From Fragilariopsis cylindrus CCMP1102 (Eukaryota; Bacillariophyta; Bacillariophyceae; Bacillariales; Bacillariaceae): a stretch of 64,000 nucleotides of DNA. Below are positions 11,074 to 19,475 of this stretch, piece by piece. A model generated the notes under the pieces. The model ran no database searches. It was given only the letters and a program-made list of their open reading frames with translations, and had not been told where the DNA came from. The first letter of the stretch is position 1. Every line of letters begins with the position of its first letter. A program made the translations under genes and the position numbers. The stretch covers positions 1 through 64,000 of the forward strand of contig FMBT01000367.1 of assembly GCA_900095095.1 (NCBI GenBank), read 5' to 3'.

Positions 11074-11102
11074 TGCTTCTTCGTTGACCGTTTCAACTAG
11101 TA

Positions 11103-11675
11103 CTATAGGCGCCCCTCACTTTTGTTGAGGTCATCCCTATTTTCTAGTGTGGTTTGATTATCGAGATTAAGAGGCTCTACCTCATTTTCTTTGAGGGTGA
11201 TCCTACTGTTTCTTGTACTTGTATCTGTTTCCTTTTCTGTTTCATCGCTATCTTCATCATCTGAGTCTTGGGTTGTTTCGTTGATAAGACTTGTTATACT
11301 GGAGTTATCTTGTACTAATGTACGAATTCTTTTAATCTTTGTTATTGCCTCTTTCAATAAATTTAATCTTGTTTCTAGTGATGGTGGGTCATCCATTTTT
11401 CTAATGCTTGTTGGTTTGTTTGTGTTTGCTCTTTGTTTCAATATTTTTGTTGGTATGAACGCTGTTGTTGTTCTTGATAATTGTTCTATTATGTTGTTTG
11501 ATTCGCCACCTGTTGTATCGCTTTCCAAGGTTTTGCCAGGCTTATTGTTTGTATTGTTTGATTGTTCTTTTGTGTGTCTATTGATATTTTCTTGAGTTCT
11601 TTCTTTCGTATTTTCTTTTGTTTTGTCATCATGTCGTTTCGATAGAAAGGCATTTAATGGGCCTTTATTGTTGAT
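11103..11675 (-). CDS. LINE acidic linker frame (no own ATG)
   Basis: This frame is open from 11675 to the stop at 11103, about 190 codons, but has no in-frame ATG near its beginning. It overlaps the last codons of the coiled-coil frame (stop at 11665) and meets the open lead-in of the endonuclease-RT frame by about 12 nt. The content is Lys/Glu/Asn/Thr-rich, ending in an acidic run (DSDDEDSDETEKETD). It could be reached by a +1 shift from the previous frame, or be the detached N- or C-terminus of a neighbour. No domain recognised. Confidence 0.5.
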   Translation of the reverse strand: MNNKGPLNAFLSKRHDDKTKENTKERTQENINRHTKEQSNNTNNKPGKTLESDTTGGESNNIIEQLSRTTTAFIPTKILKQRANTNKPTSIRKMDDPPSLETRLNLLKEAITKIKRIRTLVQDNSSITSLINETTQDSDDEDSDETEKETDTSTRNSRITLKENEVEPLNLDNQTTLENRDDLNKSEGRL

Positions 11676-13425
11676 TCACTCCCTGTTTAGGAGTGACTTT
11701 ATCTGTTGATTTGAACTGTTGGTTGTTAAACCCCTCTGTGAATGATCCTGTATCGTTATTATTTGTATCTTTATCATTGTTGTTGATTCGATCATCCGTT
11801 TCTGTCTCCAGTTCCATATCATTATTGATTTCTTCATCATGCACTAATTCCTCTCTTCTGGGCAATGGTTTGTTTCGTTTTATCGACAGCAATTCTTCCC
11901 CATTTTCTTCTTGTGTTCCTATTACTGTATTGGCATCTTCCATCTCTGTTTCTTCATTGTCGTTAGATAGTTGTGATAGCGGTCGTTTTTCTGATGAGGT
12001 TGCTGTGTTTGTTGTCGCAATACTATTTGTGAGTGCACTTGTTTGTTCTGTAGTTCCTGTTATCAGTGTACCTGGCACTTGTCCTTGGTTGTTATTCTTG
12101 TTTATACTAAATGTCATCATTGTTTGCATAAAGGAGTACAGCTTTGTCTCGGCTTCCAATCGCTTTTCTTCCATTCTTGCTTCTCTTTCGTCTCTTTTCT
12201 CTTCAGCTTTGTTCATTTTTGTTTCTGTTTCTAATCGTTTCACTTCTGTTTCTAATCTAATCTCTTCCATTCTTGCGTCTCTTTCTTCTCTTTTCTCTTC
12301 AGCTTGTTCTTCGCGCTCTTGTCTTTTCTTCTCGTTTCTATCTTCTCTCATTATTCTTTCTTTCTCCATTTCATTGAACTGTGTTGTTATCTGTGTCATC
12401 TGAGTCATCATTGTTGCTATTGTCTGTTGATCATTCGATAGTCCCGAGTTTGCTGTTGCTACTGTCCGCGCGTCTGGTGATGCTTGTGTTGATAGTGGTG
12501 TTATCTGAGTCAATGGTGTCTGTTGTCGTGACATTGGGTGTGATTTCTGTTGTGGTGTGGGTTGTGCTATCATTATTTGTTTCTTAGGTGTCTCGTTTTG
12601 TTTTGTTACTATATTACTATAAGTTGTTGGTTGATTTGGTATTGGTAGTTGTTGCTGTAATTCTTGTGGTACATGAAAAAGGAATTTCTGTTCTGGTGTT
12701 TTCTTGATTGTTTTGGTTGTTCTTTTACCTGTTGTCGATTCTAGCATTGCTCTAATTCTCATTGCCTTTGAGTGAACTGACATTGACACTCTTTGAATGC
12801 TATCGAATTCTGGATATTCATTGAATTTTTCCAGGGCTAGTTTCGCACATTTTCTTCCACTTGCTCTACCAAATGCTTCAATCAGGTTGCCTATCGATTC
12901 TTTTGCTTTCTCCATGTCTTGATCTCTGAACAGTAGAAGGTATTTTCCTTTGGAAGTTGTCTCCATGGTCCTTTCGATTGCTACGCAGTGCCATACATTG
13001 AGTAATAATTTGTCTACTTGTATTGCTACTGTTCCGGTTACGCCCATTGCTGGATTGTATTTTTCATAGAATAATTCTTCCGGCCAGTTTACCACAGCTA
13101 TTGACCTAATTGTATTTAGCATGTCATTGTTTGTTCGTAGATATTCTCCATATTGTTGTGGTCCTAATTCTTTATCAATTCCTCTTGGTATAATACTATA
13201 GAAATTTCCTAAAATATTGTCATCTAATAATCCTAGTAGTTCGATACATGCTCTTGCCTGTACTTTGGTTGTTCGCAGTACTAGTCCTTCACACATTACT
13301 GGATCATTTCTTGTGCCTCCTCTTACCGTGCCTGTTGCCACTCGAACATGGATTCCTTTCTTCAGTCCTCGTATTTTCAATCTCAGTGCTTCTGATATCG
13401 ATTCACTTTGGATTAGTGCTTGCAT
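11665..13425 (-). CDS. LINE ORF1-type protein, second frame (coiled coil)
   Basis: 586 residues. Residues 1-230 look like the continuation of a globular gag-like domain begun in the frame upstream. A long charged helix, rich in E/K/R with EEKREERDARMEE-type repeats, runs from about 340 to 440 and is a strong coiled-coil candidate. The tail is acidic and Asn-rich. The first ATG lies 13 nt inside the end of the upstream frame (-1 relation). LINE ORF1 proteins normally bind the element RNA and oligomerise through a coiled coil; the same role is inferred here. No zinc knuckle was seen. Confidence 0.65.
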   Translation of the reverse strand: MQALIQSESISEALRLKIRGLKKGIHVRVATGTVRGGTRNDPVMCEGLVLRTTKVQARACIELLGLLDDNILGNFYSIIPRGIDKELGPQQYGEYLRTNNDMLNTIRSIAVVNWPEELFYEKYNPAMGVTGTVAIQVDKLLLNVWHCVAIERTMETTSKGKYLLLFRDQDMEKAKESIGNLIEAFGRASGRKCAKLALEKFNEYPEFDSIQRVSMSVHSKAMRIRAMLESTTGKRTTKTIKKTPEQKFLFHVPQELQQQLPIPNQPTTYSNIVTKQNETPKKQIMIAQPTPQQKSHPMSRQQTPLTQITPLSTQASPDARTVATANSGLSNDQQTIATMMTQMTQITTQFNEMEKERIMREDRNEKKRQEREEQAEEKREERDARMEEIRLETEVKRLETETKMNKAEEKRDEREARMEEKRLEAETKLYSFMQTMMTFSINKNNNQGQVPGTLITGTTEQTSALTNSIATTNTATSSEKRPLSQLSNDNEETEMEDANTVIGTQEENGEELLSIKRNKPLPRREELVHDEEINNDMELETETDDRINNNDKDTNNNDTGSFTEGFNNQQFKSTDKVTPKQGVNQQ

Positions 13426-14567
13426 TGCATTGTTGATCTTCTTTTACAATCAGGTCGCCACACCAGTTTGTCATGCCCATACTGTATGTACCCTATCATT
13501 TCATCTACACTTTCAGATATTAGTTCACTTGACATCCATAGATTGTTGCTTCTTAGGTAATTCATTAGACTGTTTCGTAGTTCCAGCTCATTATATTGCA
13601 TTGTAGTTTTAACAAATATTTTGAAGATTGTTAATCCTTTATTTTCATATACTTCGAAGAAATCTTTAAAGTCTGCTTCTGTTTTAGGATATCCTTGGAT
13701 CGTTGTAAATGAACTGGGTTTAGGAAACATTGCTTCATTTGTTGGATGAAATGCAACTCCTGGGGACTTTTTCATCATCTCCTGTAGTAGTGCTTGGAAT
13801 TCTGCATTTGGATCTTTACCTGCCATTGTTTTGGGGTTAAAACTGATTGAAAAGTCGTACGTTGCCCATTCTGTGCTTGGAGTTTGTTTCCTTTCTGGTC
13901 TTCCACCACGTCCACCTCTTCCTCCTCTTCCTCCTCTTCCTCCTTGTTCATTTCCTCTGTTGTTATATCTGTTACTGTCTTCTTTATTGTCTGCGTCTTG
14001 CCCATTATTATCTTTTTCTTTTTCTTTTCTGTTTTCTTCACTATTGCCATTATTCTGTCCGTTTGTTTTGTTGTTGTCTTCTTCTTCTCCGTTGCCTTGT
14101 GTTGTGTCCATTTCTTCTACTGTTTCTTTATCTTCTTTTCTTTCTGCGAGTGTGGTTGGGTGAAAGTCTATTTCAATTTTCCTATCGTCTGGTATGTTGC
14201 ACTTGTTCTTTCTTTCTGGTGATGTTACGTAGATTCTGTTTTGTTTTCCTATTTCAAGCTGATCTATATTTCCGTCAATTGTCGTGATGATCGATTCAGT
14301 GGATGCTGCCTTGCTGTTATTGTTATTCTTTGGTTTCTTCTTTCCTGGACTTGTCGTCGTCCATCCTTCTTCATCAGTATTGCTGGTATTGCTGGTATTT
14401 TTTGTCGCAAACTTTGTTACGATCGGATCTCCATCATTTTTCGTCAGAATTTCATTCCTTTTGAAACTTGAGTTGGTTCCTACAGACAAATTGTCAACGA
14501 TGCTATCTATGCAGTCAAAATCCCATCCTGCTTGGATAGTATTAGACATGATAACCATTGTCGACAC
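13413..14567 (-). CDS. LINE ORF1-type protein, first frame (RGG box)
   Basis: 384 residues starting at the first ATG after the leader. Residues 1-200 are low-complexity and charged. An RGG-rich block (GGRGGRGGRGGRGGR) near residues 210-225 suggests RNA binding. From about 235 on (EWATYDFSISFNPK...) the sequence looks globular and seems to carry on in the next frame. The change of frame occurs at 13413-13425, where the overlap ATGCAAGCACTAA offers a restart; no canonical X-XXY-YYZ slippery site is visible. It could also be one ORF1 broken by a single indel in this copy. Confidence 0.65.
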   Translation of the reverse strand: MSTMVIMSNTIQAGWDFDCIDSIVDNLSVGTNSSFKRNEILTKNDGDPIVTKFATKNTSNTSNTDEEGWTTTSPGKKKPKNNNNSKAASTESIITTIDGNIDQLEIGKQNRIYVTSPERKNKCNIPDDRKIEIDFHPTTLAERKEDKETVEEMDTTQGNGEEEDNNKTNGQNNGNSEENRKEKEKDNNGQDADNKEDSNRYNNRGNEQGGRGGRGGRGGRGGRPERKQTPSTEWATYDFSISFNPKTMAGKDPNAEFQALLQEMMKKSPGVAFHPTNEAMFPKPSSFTTIQGYPKTEADFKDFFEVYENKGLTIFKIFVKTTMQYNELELRNSLMNYLRSNNLWMSSELISESVDEMIGYIQYGHDKLVWRPDCKRRSTMQCKH

Positions 14568-14682
14568 CTCAATTTAAAGGTTGGCAAAAAGGTTTCTACG
14601 TAGGTTCTACGTAGATTTAGTACTATATGTTTTAGTAGATGTGTAAACAAAGGTGCGCGTTTTAATTTATTCCAAACGAAAA

Positions 14683-14698
14683 GATATCGATCTATTTA
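14683..14698. repeat. Right target-site duplication of the LINE
   Basis: GATATCGATCTATTTA, identical to 4250-4265, next to the 5' end of the minus-strand LINE. Sequence right of it (ACAAAAGCTTATGAGACGAA) continues the left inverted arm of the host TIR element. Confidence 0.8.
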
Positions 14699-15312
14699 AC
14701 AAAAGCTTATGAGACGAAATATAGATGCTTGTACTCTTAACAAGGACGAAAAGTTTGGGTTGAATTGGATCCATTTTTAAGTACTTAATCTCTCTCTTAG
14801 TAAAAGACACACATGATCGGATTTTCCGAAAAAACACGTCCTACATACTCGTTGATAATGGGTCCTCTCTTAATGTAACAATAAGTATAAAAATTATCGC
14901 ATTAACTAATAAAACACTGATAGAGACTTCTGTATCAGTACTTTATCGATCAATCCATTCTTTGATTTTTAATTTTCCTCTCTTATGCACCTCTTCCTGG
15001 CGATTCGAAATTTGCCTTCCAGTCATATACGACCTCATAGAATTTTCCCAAGATATCCAAATTCAACCAAAACGTTTTTCCCTTATTAAGCGTACCATTA
15101 TCTATATTTCGTCTGGTAATCTTTAGTTAAATAGATCGTTACCCATGGAGGTTCGATTCAATATATTCCCATTTTCATGTTGATGTGATAATTTTCCATT
15201 TTCAATACTTAATTATTTTAATTATTTTCAAAAGAATTTTCCTTCGTCGCGAGCCTATCGCGCATTGAGTCCCGTAAGCACATTAAGAGATCACATCGAG
15301 CCGGAACACGCC

Positions 15313-16206
15313 TAAAAACCAATCAAGGACTCTACTTAAAATAGTGACTGTTGGCTGAAAATTGCTCCAACACAAATTTTGACAGGTATTTCCATACAAA
15401 TTCTCATAAAATAAACTAACCCACCTAAAGCTGAAACCATTTGGGCTTCTGGTCCATATGCTACATCTCGTGCAAAATTATTTTAAGTAGATTTTAGCTA
15501 AAATAGGGTATTTATTGATTTTTGGTCCTTGAGGAAGAAAGTAAACCCCTGGTCAAATCCACTGACTTGCATACATATAAATATTAAGCATATAATGGGT
15601 TCCATGATTTTATTTTCCGAAAAAAGTTGTTCTAGCAAAAATAATAGCCGCATCAAATTAACTAGTAACGTGGTGCGTTAGAGGCTGGTCAGCGTACAGG
15701 AATGTGTACATGAACTGAAGGAGTGCCTACCATATATTTTACGACCAATATTTATTACACACATGGTAAGGTAGAGGAACTCTTGTTGACCAAGAAGAAG
15801 CATTTCCTTAGAAGTTCTACCCTGCTTTGTGTCCTGAACTAGATGTCTCATAAAAAGCTGATGTGTGCTGTGTGTGATCCTACATTGTGAGATACCAGTT
15901 GGCTTACAAGACTAAGGAATATAATAGTTCTCCAACCAATAGGTCAATTGTAAACATCATATTCAATAATTCCCAAAAAATGACTTTTTAGGTGTATATA
16001 TTTGATGCTAAAGTTGTTATTACATACTAGGCTAACAAAATACTAGTAAAATTTGGGCATGATTTAGTTCTTATATTGGCATGGTAGTAATCGCGTCGAG
16101 TAGTTTCGAGTAAAACCAAACGCGCAAATTAACACGCACTTTTTCTAAGAAAGACGTATTTATTTTATGTCGAAACTTGTTGAACCGACTACAGTACTCG
16201 CAATTG
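15313..16206 (+). repeat. R2 repeat, main part right of the nested insertion
   Basis: Collinear with 50976-51868, with landmarks CTACATCTCGTGCAAAATTA, CATATAATGGGTTCCATGAT and CGAAACTTGTTGAACCGA. Identity is high but with many substitutions, so R2 copies are older than the LINE. Similarity stops at CAATTG in both copies. No long frame, no terminal inverted repeat and no obvious duplication were found; its class is unknown. Confidence 0.85.
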
Positions 16207-18899
16207 TGTTTTGCGCGCGCCCGGAAAAACTCAACGGAAGATGTTCCTGCCGAACAAGAATTAATTACTCTGTATTTTCGTTGAATTTATTTTATCATAC
16301 ACAGCAGTAACTCGAAAGAAAACAAGCTCGCAACGTACGTGCGTTTTGTTTTCCACTAACTTACGGTAACCGTGAATCGACAAATCCTAATCAACTTGCT
16401 CCTTCAAGTTGTCCTTAAAGGTTTCCAATAGTACTACGTCATCCAAAAAATCTTAAAAAGAATACATGCATGGTGCATGCACGATCAGGCGTATTTTATG
16501 TAGGATGCGAACTTCATTACTGTACGTACATGTACCGTATTCTTGTACAGTGTACTGTACTTCGAAGTACTGTACAGTAAAAAGAAAGCAATTGCTAACA
16601 AGTACAGTACCGCGCTAGGACCTAGCAGTCGAGCTGCAGTGGGTGTCAAATCAAATCAAATCAAATCAACCAAATCGACGACTAATTGTGTATTGGTGGT
16701 AGAGCTTTGTGTGACACCACACATGATTCGATATTTGAGAGAATTTTTAATAATAACCCCGTACTTTTTACAGTGAGCGAAGCGAAAAAGGGCAGTTTGT
16801 TTGTGATGATGTGGGTCAAAAAATATTACACACACACAACAACACAACAACAAGAGCAACAAATAGAAATCGATCATCAAAATGCTATTGAGAAAAAACA
16901 ACAACAAAACAATCAGCAGTACAGTACAGGATAGTACAGAATAGTGTACACCCGGCATGCATGCATAGAGTGGTACTCCCGCCTATGACACAAAGAAGAA
17001 GAAAAATGGATACGACACGACACGACACGACCACCATGACATGAAGGCATTCAATAACTAATTACAACAATCACACCACCGACTTGAATCAATCTATTTA
17101 ATTGCAGTACCATCCTGATCGATCCAGTTTAAACAAGAAGACGAATGAACATCGAATTGCTTCATACTTCAACAACCTAATAAGGCAAGACTAATAAATA
17201 ATACGGAAGGAAGGAAGAAAGTGCAACAACGAATTTGAAGCAAAGAACTAACGAATCTCTCTCTCTCTCTCTCCTCTTGCGGCAGCGGGGGTAGTGTATG
17301 CTCTTCATCTTTCTTTGATTCATTCTTACAACAACAACAATAACAAATAATAATAATGAAACAACAACAACAACAACAACAACATACCGTTCCGATACCT
17401 CCCGATAGGTAACAATGGTGAGTTCACAGAGCCTTTCAGACATTCTATAGCTAGAAATAATAAGGATGTTCCTAACAAGCTCCCGAGATCAGTGGTGGTG
17501 TTGCGATTCAAGTACAAGATCAAAGGTGCAACACAAGACGTTAACACTTTTCGTATATCAGATATTCGCTGGTGCATCATCACCGAATCGATCAACAACA
17601 ACTGATACCATGAATACAGGATACCATCCATGATTATACATGGCATACATAGTACATGATGCATATACGATATACAAAGAATAATACGAAAACAAACAAG
17701 TAAGTAAAATGTAAAAATGATATCCACACAACTAATTCTTTATTCTCTAAATCTTTATACTGATTCTCTCACTCCTTCTATTCTTCGTCGTCGTCGTCCT
17801 CCTCCTCCTACTCACCTATCATTAACAATAATCATCGACATCTGTACTCATCAACCACAAGTAGTATATGGATACAATACGATACCCGAATGCTACTGTC
17901 AATTTAGTTATTGTACAGGAATCAATCTCCCATACAGGTAGTTGAGTTGGTTGGTTCCGGTGGTTGTATGGTCGATAGTTGATACTGTACTGTGCATACC
18001 CGTACAGTATAGGAATAATTACTTACAGTATCAACAATAAATACAATTCGAACAACGAACGCAACACAACGCACGGCACAGCTCGACATTCAAGTACAGT
18101 GCAAAAATTGTAATTCATTATTTTCAAGGATAAACAACAGCAACAACAACCACCACCACCACAAATGATGAGTCAACAACAACAAACAACATACCGATCC
18201 GATACAATACGATACAAGAACAACACCAACAACAACTGATCCCATGCAGGATCGATGAACGTGCATAACTATTACCTACCGACCGACTTGTACATGACTA
18301 AGATGATAGTACTTGCTACTACTACCAATAGAAATAGAAATAGAAATAGAAATAATAATAGTAAATAAACGATTTATTTATTTATCTATTATCCTTCCGA
18401 TTCATCTTTTATCTTATCTAACTCTACTTCCAACTCGACTCCACCTCTACTACAATACAGTACCCTTGGTTCATGCATGTTCTTACGGTATGTATCTTCA
18501 CGTAGTAGATATTCCATTCACGATATCATTATAATCAATCATGACTATGATCTTCTGCTTCAATCCGTAATGAATGAATGATACGCATGCTACAGCACAG
18601 TACTAAGTCTCGCAAGAAAACGTAACGTAACATACCGTAACATAACATAACATTACATACATGCAGTAGTATATACAGTAAGTTAAGTCAAAAAACAAAA
18701 AAGCAGAAGAAGAAAGAGAAAGAGAAGAAGCGATGTAGAAATAAAAAGATATATTTATACGTTATACATATATATATATTAAAAAAATTCCATTCAGTTA
18801 CAGTAAACCGGATATGGTAATGCAAAAAGAATTTTGTGGAAAATTGTGGTGGATTTACTAGCACAGTCAAACCTAACCAATGCAATCATCATCGTCTGA
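16207..18899. other. Intergenic low-complexity spacer
   Basis: No gene with good support. Contents include palindromic GTACTTCGAAGTAC near 16559-16572, (TCAAA)n at about 16646-16670, (CT)n at about 17252-17272, (CAA)n near 17359-17384, and (GAAATA)n near 18330-18352. TACAGTAC/GTACTGTAC is frequent. An ATG-less frame at 17359-17604 (plus strand, about 80 codons) has gene-like composition but no recognised domain or convincing splice borders. Confidence 0.6.
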
Positions 18900-19470
18900 A
18901 TTAGAGCACAAACTGGGTCGTACTGGAAGATGAGATACTAGGGCAGAGCTATACTGGTTTCAGTTAGGGTAAGGGCAGAACTGGTTGTTGCCATCGGATT
19001 GAGCTTGGTGCACTCGGATTGAGCACACCGAAATGCAAATGGACATGATCGCATGGACCGTAATACTAAATGGCAATCAACACGTCGTTGCATTTGGGTA
19101 CTCGAAAGAAAGACGGAAAATGAACCGCTAGGTTTGACGGAAGGGTGTTTGTCGGGTGCTTCTGCAGTATATAGTTCACCAAACACCCTAGCGGGAGTTC
19201 TAGCAACACAAATACCGAATGGGGACAGAGATTCGTCCTTTTCAGGATCTACTGAATGCATTCATCGTTGTTTGCTTCTATGACTTTGTAGTTTTGTCCC
19301 TCGATAGAAACTTTATAGTAAATCGATTTAGGTGGTCCTCTACAAGCAGTGTACATGTATTTAGTGACAAAACCCATCTGGCTCTGTGAGGCCTTCACCG
19401 CATTTAATTGTCATAATAAATATTTAAGTAAACTTGCCTTCTGGAGTTATGCTTCCAAATTTCCCAGCAA
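18900..19470. other. GC-richer block with opposed open frames
   Basis: This stretch is visibly richer in G+C than its surroundings. It has two overlapping antisense frames: 19053-19283 plus (76 codons) and 18938-19261 minus (107 codons). Neither shows a recognisable domain, and nothing decides between them. It lies directly 3' of the MACPF-like gene and could be an exon, a gene fragment or a repeat. Confidence 0.3.
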
Positions 19471-19475
19471 CAGCT

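Larger units (their letters stand above)
4266..14682 (-). mobile_element. Full-length non-LTR retrotransposon (LINE), 10.4 kb
   Basis: A minus-strand element bounded by a perfect 16-bp direct repeat. From its 5' end (14682) it has a 115-nt leader, which carries CTACGTAG twice, then five long frames, each meeting the next with a short overlap, then a 98-nt 3' tail without a poly(A) run. The frames encode an RGG/gag-like protein, a coiled-coil protein, an acidic segment, an AP-type endonuclease plus reverse transcriptase, and an RNase H with a zinc-knuckle-like CCHC-type cluster. Long frames, a complete 5' end and a perfect duplication suggest a fairly recent insertion. The RT motifs match a group I remember from diatom genomes; clade assignment needs a phylogeny. 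Confidence 0.9.
3880..15312. mobile_element. TIR (foldback-type) DNA element, ~1.0 kb, interrupted by a LINE
   Basis: Both ends carry inverted GGCGTGTTCCG followed by GATGTGATC. Further in, ATTGAATCGAACCTCCATGG is read inward from both sides (left about 4232-4251, right about 15163-15144). The flanks are TAAA on both sides (3876-3879 and 15313-15316), and the uninterrupted R2 copy at 50.97 kb has one TAAA-containing site there. Leaving out the LINE and one copy of its duplication, the element is about 1,000 bp, and its inverted arms continue through the LINE insertion point to about 14775 and 15055. The left arm holds about 200 bp (3905-4143) missing from the right arm. No transposase frame was found, so it is non-autonomous. 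Confidence 0.75.

Noticed and set aside
6483-14577. Many plus-strand frames rich in Leu, Phe and Ser
   Set aside because: Antisense shadows of the minus-strand LINE proteins.
3880-15312. A TIR-bounded retroelement in which RT genes belong to an 11.4-kb inverted-repeat transposon
   Set aside because: The 16-bp direct repeat at 4250-4265 and 14683-14698 and the continuity of the TIR arm across that point show that the LINE is a later insertion.
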